NCBI RefSeq assembly: GCF_000227135.1
Contig: NC_018261.1
Span: 1,190,581 to 1,248,863 of the forward strand
Direction: 5' to 3'
From: Leishmania donovani
Taxonomy: Eukaryota; Euglenozoa; Kinetoplastea; Trypanosomatida; Trypanosomatidae
Length of the DNA stretch: 58,283 nucleotides
The translations under genes were made by a program, and so were the position numbers. The notes beneath the pieces were generated by a model. It saw only the letters and a program-made list of their open reading frames with translations. It was not told the DNA's origin and searched no databases. Positions 20,825 to 30,580 of this stretch are shown here, in pieces. Within the stretch, counting starts at the first letter, position 1; every line of letters starts with the position of its first letter.

Positions 20825-21837
20825 ACCCTCGCATGGCTTTCCATGCTCAGCAGCAGGATCCTGGTGCGCCACAGCCGCGACAGCTGATCCTACGCTACTT
20901 TTACGAGAGCGGTACAGTGGAGCTGATGGAGGTGCCGAGCGGTCGACTGTACTTGAAGCGCACCGCCGTCGGCATACCTGCCTCTGCCTTCACCGTTGGC
21001 TCGACGGTGATGCTGTTCGGCAAGGCGACAACCATCACAGCGTTCGCGGACGAGGTGACGCGGCAACTGTGCGCCCAGTGCAGCGAGTCGACGGCCGTGC
21101 TGATTGCCGAGGAGGCGTTCCCGTTTCTCGGGCGCTACCTGGCGATGCTAACGGAGGAGTGCTGCTTCACTATCACGGATGTGGAGATGGTCTGGGTGCA
21201 GGCGGAGACGGTTTCTGCTTTTGATTTACCAGAGCAGCTGGCGAACACACGCATGGTCGTGGTTCTGTGCACTCGGAAGAAGGCGGTGGAGAAGGGCTTC
21301 GCCTTTGTGGAGCGAGCCACCGGCACCTGCACCGCCAAAGACGCGGAACAAGCCGCGTTGTGGGGCCAGCTGGGCCAGCTTGCGAAAGCCAAGCCTTTGG
21401 CCGTACTTAACGAGGCAAACAGCTCGGTTGTGGTGCTGAAGCCTCACCTGGTCAGCGCTGGACGGGGCGGAAGTGCTTTCCAGCAACTGCTAGACTTAGG
21501 ACTGGAGCCCACCGCACTCACAACAGTGACCATGACCAGCGCGGCTGCTCGGGAGTTCATGGAGCCGTACCGCGGCGTACTACCCGACCTGGAAGGCACG
21601 GCCAGCAGCTTCGTAGGCACGAACTGGGTACTGCAGCTCGCCTCACTGGACGAGACGGTGGATGTAGTGGACACTGTGCGGAACATCTGCGGCCCCTACG
21701 ACACGGTCGTCGCCAAGAAGCTCTACCCAAAGTCGATTCGGGCGTGCTACGGGGACAGCGAGACCGAGAACGCGGTGCACTGCTGCGATCTACCCGGTGA
21801 CGGGCCCATCTACACAAAATTTTTTTTCCAAGGGTGA
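20806..21837 (+). CDS. NME7: NME7-type protein: DM10 domain plus two NDK-like domains
   Basis: 343 residues. Residues about 27-93 match the DM10 domain of NME7 (LRYFYESGTVELMEVPSGRL, then LKRT). A first NDK-like domain (about 95-200) is strongly degenerate: the Lys-Pro motif is replaced by IAEEAF and no catalytic His context is visible. The second (about 206-343) is well preserved: VVVLKPHLVSAG, ICGP, IRACYGDSETENAVHCCDLP and the terminal FFF. His325 sits at the NDK phospho-histidine position. In other organisms NME7 is a microtubule inner protein of axonemal doublets and associates with gamma-tubulin complexes. Role here, flagellar axoneme, is inferred. The start may be 20806 or Met10 at 20833. 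Confidence 0.88.
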   Translation: MATSTLDPRMAFHAQQQDPGAPQPRQLILRYFYESGTVELMEVPSGRLYLKRTAVGIPASAFTVGSTVMLFGKATTITAFADEVTRQLCAQCSESTAVLIAEEAFPFLGRYLAMLTEECCFTITDVEMVWVQAETVSAFDLPEQLANTRMVVVLCTRKKAVEKGFAFVERATGTCTAKDAEQAALWGQLGQLAKAKPLAVLNEANSSVVVLKPHLVSAGRGGSAFQQLLDLGLEPTALTTVTMTSAAAREFMEPYRGVLPDLEGTASSFVGTNWVLQLASLDETVDVVDTVRNICGPYDTVVAKKLYPKSIRACYGDSETENAVHCCDLPGDGPIYTKFFFQG

Positions 21838-23627
21838 CATGCGAAGCGAGGCGGCCGTGCACGGCCTCTTTTTGTGTGCGCACGTGCGTCCCTCAGTGAT
21901 TTGTGGTGCCCCTCTCGCTCGGCCGTTGTCCTCCTGAGCTGTCTTGGCTCTTCTGTGTCCTTGTGTGATTGTGCGCTCTCTAACGAGGCAAACGGGAAGC
22001 GGGCAGGACAGCGGTTCATGACGCTTCCTTTTTTTTTTTGCTGTTTCGCTTCCTCCCGTCTCTCTTTTCGATGTAAACGACCTCGTGGGCCGCGAGCGGG
22101 GCAGAAGGAGGGGGAGATTCCAGGAGTTGAGTCTAACAGGGACCAAGAAGAAGGCAAAAGGAGATCTGAAAATCCCGCGTGCACCTCCTCTTGTGGATGG
22201 GGATGCCTTCTCATCGGATCACTACTCGGTCGTCGCATGCGTCTCGCGTGTTTCGTCCTCTTGAGAGTCTCCGTCTGGGTCTGCACGCGATGAAGCCCAT
22301 AGCTTCTTGTTTTATCCCTTTTCGTCTCCGTACCACCGATGTACGCGTTGCGGGCCCCGCAGGAATTCAAGAACGCGGCACATGAAAAAGGGAAGAAAAT
22401 GTGGAAGCGAAACCAGAAGAGAAGACTCAGCTCTCTCTCTCTACATCTGAAGCAGCGCCCTCTGAGGGCATGGCCCCCCCCCTCCCCAACAGACAGGAAA
22501 CGGGCGTGAACGAAAAGGCAGTGGCGGGCAGCCACCACGTCTCGCACCACCTTCTTTACCTTTGTGCGCGTGTATGTGTCTGCGTGGCATGGCGGCGCTT
22601 TTTCTTCCCGCTGCAGGAGGATAACGCCGCTCACCTTCCCCGCCTCTTCCGGCGGCCACGTAGCTCCTTTGTGGATTTGGCCGGCCTTTCCCGTTCTTCC
22701 ACCGCCGGCTATGTAAAGCACGCATGTGTGTGTGTGTGCGTTTCTGCAAAGCACTTGCTCGGCTGCTTTCCGTCAGCCCTTGTGCCTCATGGAAATGCCC
22801 TGCAGCTGACGCATCTCTCACCTCCCCCTTCTATCCACGTGCGATCATCACGCTTCTGTTTTCCTCATCACACCCGTAAACACTCCGGGGCAATTTTTTT
22901 CCGTTGCACTCTCTGAAGAGCAAAACAAGGGAGCACCGAGAGGACTATAGATTGTGCGCGGCCTGACCAGTAGAGGGAGTTGCCTGTGAGTCGATCACCT
23001 CTGACACTGTTTTTATCCCCACAGGAAAGAGGGCAATAACGATTGTGTCGGGTTGCAACGCGGCTTTTATTTTCACGGGATTTTCGGTCTCGGTTTTGCG
23101 CTCGTATTGCTCTCTCTCTCTCTTTCTCTGTTTGTGCTTCGGCTGTTTGTTTGGTGCCCGCTTCTGTGAGTCGTTGCCTTTCCCGCCCACCACCTCCTAC
23201 CCCTTTCCTCCGTCCCCGGGTGTTCACATTCGTGGGGTCTGCTCGTCGCTGCTTGACTCAGCATCCTTCTGTCATGCGTTTGCGACCTGCGGGTGCTCTG
23301 CCACTTTTCTCAGCGTTCTCTTTTTTGGTGTATATCGCGTTCTCGAGTTCCGCCTCGTTCCCTGCGGCACGGTCGCCAAGGGCCTGCGCATGCCTGTTGG
23401 GCCCATAGTCCTCGTAAACACAGTGACTCTGACAAGTCGCTTACTCAAGCACGCACACGCATTTTTGAGCTTCAATCACGTCTTTCGGCTACTTTTTCCT
23501 TTTAGTGTGTAGTTTGGCTTGAAGGTGTCTGCATCATTTTTCTCTCTCGGAGACTCGCTCCCAAGCACGCGCCAACCAGTCAGTGGCAGAGATCCTAGTG
23601 GAAGTAGTGCCACCCACCTGTACAGCG
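21838..23627. other. Intergenic spacer
   Basis: About 1.8 kb of mixed spacer with pyrimidine-rich segments at 22030-22075 and 23100-23260. No gene, RNA or retroposon copy was recognised. The likely acceptor for the next gene is the tract ending 'ttttagtgtg' (AG 23504-23505). Confidence 0.5.
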
Positions 23628-24884
23628 ATGGCCACGAGCCAACACGTACCGGTGGAATTCAGCCTTCTTCGCTACAGCACAGGCGACGCTCTCCACTTTG
23701 TCTTTCAGAATGGTGTTCGCCGTCAAGGGAACGAGGGGGGAGCGTCTCCGCTACCGGGGCTTTCAAAGGTTGTGGAGCTGCAGGAAAAGCAGGCCGTCCG
23801 CGACAAGCTGCACACGTGCGGCACCACGGACGACCCCCTCAATCTGGAGAATCTCACGCATATCGGCACCCATGAAGAGTGGTGTGCGCACTCCCAGACT
23901 GCGTGCGCGCTGGCCAAGAATGCGGTGGCGCAATGCTTGCAGCGCCGTTGGGAGGTGCGAGTGCGCCGCTACGGCGAGGCGGTGATGCGACTGTCCGAGG
24001 CCTCCCCCACGCTTTGGGACAGGGAAGGACAGGCCCGCGCGACTGCTGCAGACACTCCGTATGCGACCACAGCCCTTTCGACCCCGTCCCGCACGTCGTC
24101 GGCGCAGGACCACACGCCATCCGCAGTCAAGGCGGACAATTCAGCAGAGGCGGAGGCGCGCCTCAATACGGATGACGAGGCGAGCGACGTAGCGGAGGAG
24201 GAAGAGGAGGAGGAACTCGAGACCTACCTCCTTCAGCATCCCGCCTTCGGTGCGGACATGGCTGCAGCGTGGCTGCAGCGCCGCTACCTGCGCTGCTGCC
24301 ACGTCATTAACGTCCGCCCCAGCGCCGCTGTTTGCCACCGATTCTCGCGGGGCGTGCAAGCTACCCTAATTAGCACCCTCGGCTCCTTCGCGGCGCAAAA
24401 GGCGGTGCCTCCGCTGTCGCCCGTTGCTGAAACGCCAACGCCGTTTCGCTGCAGCCCGGGCAGGCGCACCTGGATGTCCTTTCCAGGGACAATGGTGCTT
24501 CTGCGCGAACTGCGCACCGTTCCGTACGAGGTGAACGCGGACTTCAGTGGATGCGCGGAGATCGGGCATCAGCAGCGCCATTTCATCGCACTGCTTGGCG
24601 TTCTTGAGGGATGCCGGAACACCGTTGTCTCACTCAATTTGGCAAAGACCTGCCTCAACGATGACGAGGTTCGGGTGCTGTGTCTTTTCTGCCGCGCCTA
24701 CCTGCGCCGACTGCAGGTGCTGGACTTGAGTGGCAACAAAAGCATCACGGACAAAGTGGCTGTGTGGATCAAGCAACTGGCAGCCTCGTCGCCGCTGCTG
24801 TTCCGCTTGGCTGTGCGAGGGACTTCGCTGAGCCGCTCCACTATGCGATCGGTGGCGGGCATTTTATGCCGCAAGGCACTGTGA
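23628..24884 (+). CDS. Leucine-rich-repeat protein with acidic linker
   Basis: 418 residues from the first ATG. An N-terminal region without a recognised domain contains Cys/His-rich helical stretches. A Ser/Ala-rich linker leads to an acidic run (about 181-200, VAEEEEEEELE). The last 85 residues contain LRR-type units: VVSLNLAKTCLNDDEVRVL, LQVLDLSGNKSITDKVAVWI and LFRLAVRGTSLSRSTMRSV, like the ribonuclease-inhibitor class. LRR proteins of this kind mediate protein binding and are common in trypanosomatid flagella and cytoskeleton. Specific role unknown. Confidence 0.8.
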   Translation: MATSQHVPVEFSLLRYSTGDALHFVFQNGVRRQGNEGGASPLPGLSKVVELQEKQAVRDKLHTCGTTDDPLNLENLTHIGTHEEWCAHSQTACALAKNAVAQCLQRRWEVRVRRYGEAVMRLSEASPTLWDREGQARATAADTPYATTALSTPSRTSSAQDHTPSAVKADNSAEAEARLNTDDEASDVAEEEEEEELETYLLQHPAFGADMAAAWLQRRYLRCCHVINVRPSAAVCHRFSRGVQATLISTLGSFAAQKAVPPLSPVAETPTPFRCSPGRRTWMSFPGTMVLLRELRTVPYEVNADFSGCAEIGHQQRHFIALLGVLEGCRNTVVSLNLAKTCLNDDEVRVLCLFCRAYLRRLQVLDLSGNKSITDKVAVWIKQLAASSPLLFRLAVRGTSLSRSTMRSVAGILCRKAL

Positions 24885-25708
24885 ATCGACTCAGAAGCTC
24901 AGCTCAGCTCGCCGCCTCTATAGATCCAGCGCTGCGCGATACGTTTAGGTGCCATGTGCTCCTTCGATGGGTCTTGCCCCTCCCTTTGTGTCTCCTTTTT
25001 TTTCCCGGAGACACACACACACACACATCTCCAAGAGTCTTTCTTTTCTTTTATCTCTCCCCCTCGCGCAGTCGACCTGCTAGATCATGGAGCTTCTACG
25101 CTTTTCTTTGATATGGCACTGGAGAGAGCCGGCTACGTCATCCACGCATCCGTATACTCAAAAGCTTCTTTGACCCCCTTGCTATCTTCATCTCAGGTGT
25201 GTCTGCGGCCATGCTTCTAGTTTTGCCTCTGTGAATGCATGTGCCTTGTCAAAATCACGGCGCACCTCATTGGTAAACATATTGTTCCAGTCAGTAGGCC
25301 AGAATCCTTCGCCCCTGCTTCTCCCGTTTTGTTTCCATATCCGCGAGCGGTAGAGCGAGAGGTCAGAGGTCGTTCGCACGCTGCTGGGCCTTGTACGGAC
25401 TGGGCAAGTGGCCGCTGTCGATGAAAACGCGTCATGCCGTCTCCTGAGGGCCCAGGGGCAGGGCCGCGAGGTGCGCGTTCTCATGATCCAGCAGCCCACC
25501 CCCTCCTTGCCTGCATGGCCTCTGGCGCCTATCCTGTCCTCTGCTTGCACAGCGTGGCAGCTGCAATGCACACACACGCCCCTCTCGCTCCCTGCACTCT
25601 CTCCTCCCCTCTCTTCCTGCAGACGATGCGCCAGCTCAACAGAACGAGTGTTTCGGTTCATCGCTTCACCAGTCACCACCCCGACAGAGACCGCCACCGT
25701 TGTCAAGC
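24885..25708. other. Intergenic spacer
   Basis: Contains a CA repeat at about 25012-25026. A strong acceptor-like signal ('cctctcttcctgcag', AG at 25621-25622) suggests an exon start nearby even though no confident gene follows. Confidence 0.5.
25576..25622 (+). promoter_or_regulatory. Strong trans-splice-acceptor-like sequence
   Basis: A long C/T tract ends in CAG at 25620-25622. The first ATG after it (25626) opens a short frame ending at 25775; the next frame of interest begins at 25709. Confidence 0.5.
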
Positions 25709-26245
25709 ATGTTGGGTGCACCGAGTCCGGCAGCAGACGATTTCAGACGCCGTCTTGCACGGCTTCAGGGGGTGAAGGGCGGACTAGGCAGCAGAGACAC
25801 TAACGGGCCGAAGATCCTGGCAGCCCTCTCCGCGCCGAGGGGCAGCACCATCCGCGAGAACCCTCAAAGAGCTCTGAAGGCAGGGCTGCCCGTCGAGTGG
25901 CTGATAGAGGGACAAGACAATGAGGTGCTCACAGGGGTGGAAGCTTGCCACGCGGGAAGACGACACGCCACGGGGCTGCCTTTTCCTCTGCCAGAGTGCA
26001 TGCCAACGCAACTGTGCTACACATGCACACGGCCGGCAGCTTCTCGGTTTGAATGTCTTGATCGTGTGCATACGATGCTCTCGACGAGCATGCATCCAGC
26101 CGGCACACTGTCGCAAGGACCTTTCGGCTGTAGACGAGAGAGCGATCCTTCGTTATCAGATTCAGGGGGGTCCCTCACACTCCCACGTAGCTGTGCCGGG
26201 CCGCGGCACTCGAGCAAGGCCGCGCGGGAGGAGCTGACTGCGTAG
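25709..26245 (+). CDS. Doubtful small gene or decayed gene
   Basis: 178 codons from ATG 25709. The first third reads like protein (DDFRRRLARLQGVKGGLGSR, then LPVEWLIEGQDNEVL); the rest is Cys/His/Ser-rich and less convincing, as if the true frame were lost near 25930. It follows a strong acceptor-like signal, but an out-of-frame ATG at 25626 intervenes. No family is recognised. Confidence 0.3.
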   Translation: MLGAPSPAADDFRRRLARLQGVKGGLGSRDTNGPKILAALSAPRGSTIRENPQRALKAGLPVEWLIEGQDNEVLTGVEACHAGRRHATGLPFPLPECMPTQLCYTCTRPAASRFECLDRVHTMLSTSMHPAGTLSQGPFGCRRESDPSLSDSGGSLTLPRSCAGPRHSSKAAREELTA

Positions 26246-26843
26246 GTTCGAGGCCTCACCACAACAGTGGAAGGACACGAGTCGAGCAAGAAGCGGATTA
26301 GCGGACTGGTGTGCGAGTGCGCCGGAGAGAGCGCCAGCGTGCCGCTCGGCAACGCGCGACCATCGGTAGGGAGCGCACGTGCTTCTCCTCTACCGCAGCA
26401 CCAGCACGGTGAGTGGAGGAGAGACAAAAAGGGGCAAATGCCGCACCACGCGGCCTCCGATATGGGGCTTATTTGCGACGGGAAAGGCGTGCACGCACAT
26501 GTTTCCAAGAAGTCACGTGTGGTGGTAGTCCAAACGGTTACCTTTGTGTTTGCTGTATATCTTGTGGGATGGCTTCCGGAGGAAGACGTCGCGCCTTGTC
26601 GAATATACCTGGGCGGCTCAAAGTCGCAGGCGATGAGTGCGCACTGAATCTCCCACCTGGAAGCGTAACAGCCTCTTCGCGCGTCGACGGCGCGAGGAGT
26701 GAGCTGCACTCTATCGGTGTTCGCTTCCTATGCCTTTAGCTCACTTGCCCGCTTTCCATCCTTTCTCTCGCTTCTCGCTGTGCTGCGCTGACACGCGCAG
26801 GTCTATCACACGCCACCACTGCTGTTTTTTTTTTTGGTTTGCG
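26246..26843. other. Spacer with 5' UTR of the next gene
   Basis: No gene is seen. The pyrimidine tract 26755-26790 with AG at 26799-26800 is the likely acceptor; a T run at about 26823-26835 lies between it and the start. Confidence 0.5.
26755..26800 (+). promoter_or_regulatory. Candidate trans-splice acceptor
   Basis: The tract around 'ctttctctcgcttctcgc' is followed by CAG with AG at 26799-26800. It excludes the in-frame ATG at 26730 and leaves 26844 as the first start. Confidence 0.55.
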
Positions 26844-28730
26844 ATGCGATCAGGTACCGGCACACCTTACACACTTACACAGGGCACTCCAGGTGTATCC
26901 ATGTATCAAAATGTGTCGCGGAGCGTATCGCCATCAGTCCGATCGCGCCAGGCTCCCAGGGTGGATCTGGAGACAATCGAGGAGCTGCAAGATGCGTGGA
27001 GCAGACGGTATGAGACACTGCGCGACCCGCCACCGCCGCCGCTTCTCAACTCCCCTCGCTCCCTTCGCGCCTGTGAATTGGCAAATGTGAGTCCGCAATC
27101 CACGTTGCAGAAGCTGTCGCTCAAACAGCATCTGTTTTGTGTCCTCGGCAACCCACACGCGCTCAGCTCGCTGCCCGACTCGGCTACCACAGAGTATCAG
27201 GTGCTGATGCAGTCCGCCTTGCGCAGCTTTAGGGAGGCTGCTGTGGGACTCGGCACGTCACAAGAGAAGCTTGCCGCGTTCATCGCCTTCACGAACCAAG
27301 AGAAGCTTCGCGTTCCCCAACTGGCGTCACTACGAGAGCTGCGACGTCAGTTGGTGGCTAAAGAAGCGATAGCCGAGCGAGGGCGTCATCACCAGCAGCC
27401 AGACTACGAAGTCTCGAAGCGGAGTAGCAACGCCTCCGCGGCTTGCCAGGATGCCGGTGACCAAGATGCACACCTTAGCAACCTGAGGAGAGTGAACGTG
27501 CTGCGTTCGTCGAAAACGGAAAAAAGTCTGCAACGGAGTAGGGCGTCCTCCCTGAGTCATCAGCGAGGAGACAGCACCACGGGTGCCCGAAAAACGCGTT
27601 TCCAGTCACCACGTTTCTCTCCGTTGGAATCGGTGTCTTTTGTCCAAGCAGAGGCAGCCAGTGACGAATATGATGAGGACATCCGCGGCCGTGGAGCGCG
27701 GGGCTTCGCTCCGACGCCTACTCCGTCTGGGAAGCTCCCCTACAAGCCCCGCGACGTCTACTTGCTCAACAGCAGCTATTTCGCGAACCGCAGCATCCGT
27801 AGCGACGGGAGTAACCCGTGCGGCGCACCGCTTCCTACTTCGTCCCCTGGCACGCCGCCTCGATCGTGGGGAGGCGCCATTACCGAGACGGCGTTCGCGA
27901 AGCTGCCGGCTCCCTCACAGCAGCCGCTGTTAACTGTAGACTCCAGTCTCGGCTCCGTCATCGACGTGGACAGTGAATTTTCACTGGTTCGCGAAGCAGA
28001 GGATACCACTGATTCGCGCTCTGCTCCGAAGCAGGACCTCAGCATTGCTTCGATGAACAGCAGTCAGTTCGAGCTGCTGAACATTGCCGAGTTAGCGGCC
28101 TCATCGAGTGAGGCGGCCCTTGCTCAGCCATCGGCTGCGACGGTGCTGGCGGGGATCCGGGGAAAGGTGGCAGATGGGTCTCTATCAAAGCACACCGTGA
28201 CTCTTTTTCATGATTCCAAGGAGAAGCAAAGCCGTGGGGCTGCAGCAGCGACTGCAGCGGAGGAGGTGGCTGTGGCTTCCTCAACGGCGTCTATCGCCGA
28301 GCGGAAGCCGGCGCCTTCCAGTCAGCCCTTGAAGCAGCGAGGGCTGTGTGGATACACAAATCATGGAAACTTCGCGTCCTTGTTGATCCCTAACGTGCTC
28401 GCTCGGCCTGTGTCGCTGCCGGCAGAGGGGAAAGTAGCGCCGTTTTCTTTGTGTGTCGCCGCAGCGGCGATCTCCCCTTCCGACAAAGAGAAGGCTGCGG
28501 CGTCGGAACAGCAGGAAGGGATAACCTCGACAACGGCAATTGCGATTGAATCTACTGACTCTGCGGAGCCAGCAGCCGCTCCTGCACCATCGCGACTGCC
28601 TTTACCGCCTTTGATCACGCAAGCAGAGGAGAGCGACGGATTCGTGTACTACTGTGCCAACCCCTCACACAGCGTCATAGATTCCTACACAGGTAGGCGT
28701 AAGCTGCTCGCCGTCACGGTGAAGCTGTAG
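26844..28730 (+). CDS. Large Ser/Ala-rich protein of unknown function
   Basis: 628 residues. The N-terminal 50 residues are Ser/Thr/Arg-rich. A compact helical region at about 45-180 (VDLETIEELQDAWSRRYETL, a proline run, then SLKQHLFCVLGN and FREAAVGLGTSQEKLAAFIA) is the most conserved-looking part. The middle is low-complexity Ser/Arg/Ala. The C-terminus returns to ordered-looking sequence (GFVYYCANPSHSVIDSYTGR). No membrane segment or catalytic motif is seen. It may be a scaffold or cytoskeletal protein. Confidence 0.8.
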   Translation: MRSGTGTPYTLTQGTPGVSMYQNVSRSVSPSVRSRQAPRVDLETIEELQDAWSRRYETLRDPPPPPLLNSPRSLRACELANVSPQSTLQKLSLKQHLFCVLGNPHALSSLPDSATTEYQVLMQSALRSFREAAVGLGTSQEKLAAFIAFTNQEKLRVPQLASLRELRRQLVAKEAIAERGRHHQQPDYEVSKRSSNASAACQDAGDQDAHLSNLRRVNVLRSSKTEKSLQRSRASSLSHQRGDSTTGARKTRFQSPRFSPLESVSFVQAEAASDEYDEDIRGRGARGFAPTPTPSGKLPYKPRDVYLLNSSYFANRSIRSDGSNPCGAPLPTSSPGTPPRSWGGAITETAFAKLPAPSQQPLLTVDSSLGSVIDVDSEFSLVREAEDTTDSRSAPKQDLSIASMNSSQFELLNIAELAASSSEAALAQPSAATVLAGIRGKVADGSLSKHTVTLFHDSKEKQSRGAAAATAAEEVAVASSTASIAERKPAPSSQPLKQRGLCGYTNHGNFASLLIPNVLARPVSLPAEGKVAPFSLCVAAAAISPSDKEKAAASEQQEGITSTTAIAIESTDSAEPAAAPAPSRLPLPPLITQAEESDGFVYYCANPSHSVIDSYTGRRKLLAVTVKL

Positions 28731-29830
28731 GGGGGCGGGGGGGGTGCAGAAGGGAAAGTAATAGAAGGAGGGAGGGGGAGGGGCATCTGCGTGTGTGACT
28801 GTAGACAAAGCAGCCACCAAGCCGCAAATCCGCATGCAGGGTGTGGTCTTCCATCTCGGTGACGATGGCGAGATATGCCGGAATGAGCTCGCAGAAGAAT
28901 GTAGGGACCCGGTCTGGGTCGCCGGAGACGAGGAGAGCAATGCGCACTAGCAGGGGCAGCACCCCTCGGGCACGTCTTTGAGGCTCATTTGTTTAGCTGC
29001 TAGTTCAGCGCCTCTCGTGTGCGCATCGCCTCAGCTCCTCTCTCAATATGTCTCTCTTTCGCCCTCTCTCTCACCCCAACGGCGGGTCTTTGTGTGTTGG
29101 CTAAGACAGTAGACGAAATCGTTTTTTCGTTGTTGTTGTTTTGTTTGCATGCTAGGCAGTTAGAGTGCTGGCAGGTGCGGCCTATCCTCGGGTGCACTAC
29201 AGACCCGCCGACTTACCCACAGCGGCGCGCCGCTCAAGAGGCGCTTTCCGCATCATTGGCGAATGACTGAAAGACGACAAAAGGATGGAGCGCAGAGACG
29301 CGTCAGCATTCGTCGCGGACACTGTGCTGCACAAACTATCGAAGTTTCATGCGAATGCAAGGCTATCAGCGCATGCAGGCAAGCATCAAGTGTGCCGCCT
29401 ACTAGATATTCGGAACTGCACATACGTAAAAGCTGGTTGTGCTTTTCCTTTGCGATTGGTGCTAGCGCCCTTTCTTTCTTCTCTACTCCTCCATACTCTC
29501 TTTGCGCGTCCGCAAGTTTTCCTGCTGGTGGAACCATCGCTCACCTATTGCGTGTCCCCCGTTCTTGCGGGCTTCACCGGCTTCCCTTTGAAAAAAAGGT
29601 TAGACGAGCTCGCGGCTCATCCATGCGCGCGCCCCCTCTCGCACACACGGTCTCTTGCGCAGTGGGAGCTGCATCCATCACACGCACCGCTGTACACACG
29701 CTCACAGACACCCCTTCAATTGCGGATAGAGTTCGTGAGTCGCAACTGCATCACACAACGCGCGGTACTACCGTGCGCCTTTCGACGCGATTCCTTCTTC
29801 CACCTTTGTTCGTTTCACCCAAAGCCGACC
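28731..29830. other. Intergenic spacer containing a minus-strand coding-like fragment
   Basis: A G-rich run follows the previous stop (28731-28745), then the fragment described at 28776-28992. The rest is spacer. AG candidates lie close to the next start, for example 29823-29824, only six bases before the ATG. Confidence 0.5.
28776..28992 (-). pseudogene. Minus-strand coding fragment, about 70 codons
   Basis: Read on the minus strand, the frame gives RRARGVLPLLVRIALLVSGD, then a segment with FFCELIPAYLAIVTEMEDHT, then LHADLRLGG. It has balanced composition and amphipathic helices, much more protein-like than typical antisense. A stop lies about three codons upstream and no start or splice acceptor is obvious, so it looks like an internal piece of a gene rather than a full gene. 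It recalls helical-repeat proteins only in general pattern; no family is assigned. Confidence 0.3.
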
Positions 29831-30580
29831 ATGAGCATCAACCCGACGATTGGTGACAAGGACATCCTTCAGCGGCGCACATCCGCGAATCCGAAGTACG
29901 ATTCTGTGCAGGCGGTGGTGGAGTCAGGCATGACCGCTCAACTCGCGGAGTACATGCGCAACATCAAGATCAAGACAAAGAGGCAGCCTGGTGAGTTGTT
30001 TCAGCGGCTGCGCGTCGATGTCATCGCAGCCTTCCTCAGCCGTCAGGAGCCCAAGTCGGTCCTAGAAGATGGTGGATTTGCACGGCCAATGGACGAGTAC
30101 GGCGGTCCCGAGAACGCGGTCGACAAGGCCGCCATTAGCTACCTGCTGATCGACTGCCGGGAAGTGGAGCACTACGAGGCCTGCCACATCAAGACGGCGT
30201 TGCACTACCCAAAGATCAAGGTGCATCACTCGACCAATCCGTTTTTGCCAGAGATGTACGCCTACAAGAACAAGGAGAACAGGTATATCGTCCTTTACGA
30301 CATGGAAGAAGAAGCCGTTGTGAACTTGGCCAACACGATGTTTCAGAAGGGGATCGACAATGTTGCCATCATCGCCGGTGGTCTGCGCGAGTTCGCGCAG
30401 GATTATGCCGATTTCCTGACGGCGCGCCCCCCTGTGCCGATCGTCCCCAGAGACTGGCGCATGAAGCGGCGGGCTGAAGAAGCCACGCAAGCGCGCAGCG
30501 AGGCCCGCACCTCCATGTCGCACAAGCCGAAGGGCTTGTCTAGCAGCCTTGCCCGCAGTAGTCGAAAAGGGACCTTCTGA
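29831..30580 (+). CDS. CEP41: CEP41 homologue with rhodanese domain
   Basis: 249 residues. The N-terminus follows the CEP41 pattern: repeated short motif RRTSANPKYDSVQAVVESG, then a helix ending GELFQRLRV. The rhodanese-like domain (about 103-196) shows YLLIDCREVEHYEACHI, NRYIVLYDMEEEA and IAGGLREFAQDY, matching CEP41 order and spacing. The position of the rhodanese catalytic Cys is occupied by Asp157 in LYDMEEEA, so sulfurtransferase activity is not expected, as in CEP41. CEP41 acts at centrioles and cilia, where it helps bring tubulin polyglutamylase into the cilium. Role here, basal body or flagellum, is inferred. The basic Ser-rich tail is variable. ATG 29831 gives the family-like N-terminus; the upstream open frame is spacer. 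Confidence 0.88.
   Translation: MSINPTIGDKDILQRRTSANPKYDSVQAVVESGMTAQLAEYMRNIKIKTKRQPGELFQRLRVDVIAAFLSRQEPKSVLEDGGFARPMDEYGGPENAVDKAAISYLLIDCREVEHYEACHIKTALHYPKIKVHHSTNPFLPEMYAYKNKENRYIVLYDMEEEAVVNLANTMFQKGIDNVAIIAGGLREFAQDYADFLTARPPVPIVPRDWRMKRRAEEATQARSEARTSMSHKPKGLSSSLARSSRKGTF

Noticed and set aside
29285..29830. N-terminal extension of the CEP41 frame by 182 codons
   Set aside because: Extension is spacer-like; the ATG at 29831 begins exactly where CEP41 similarity starts and follows a pyrimidine tract.
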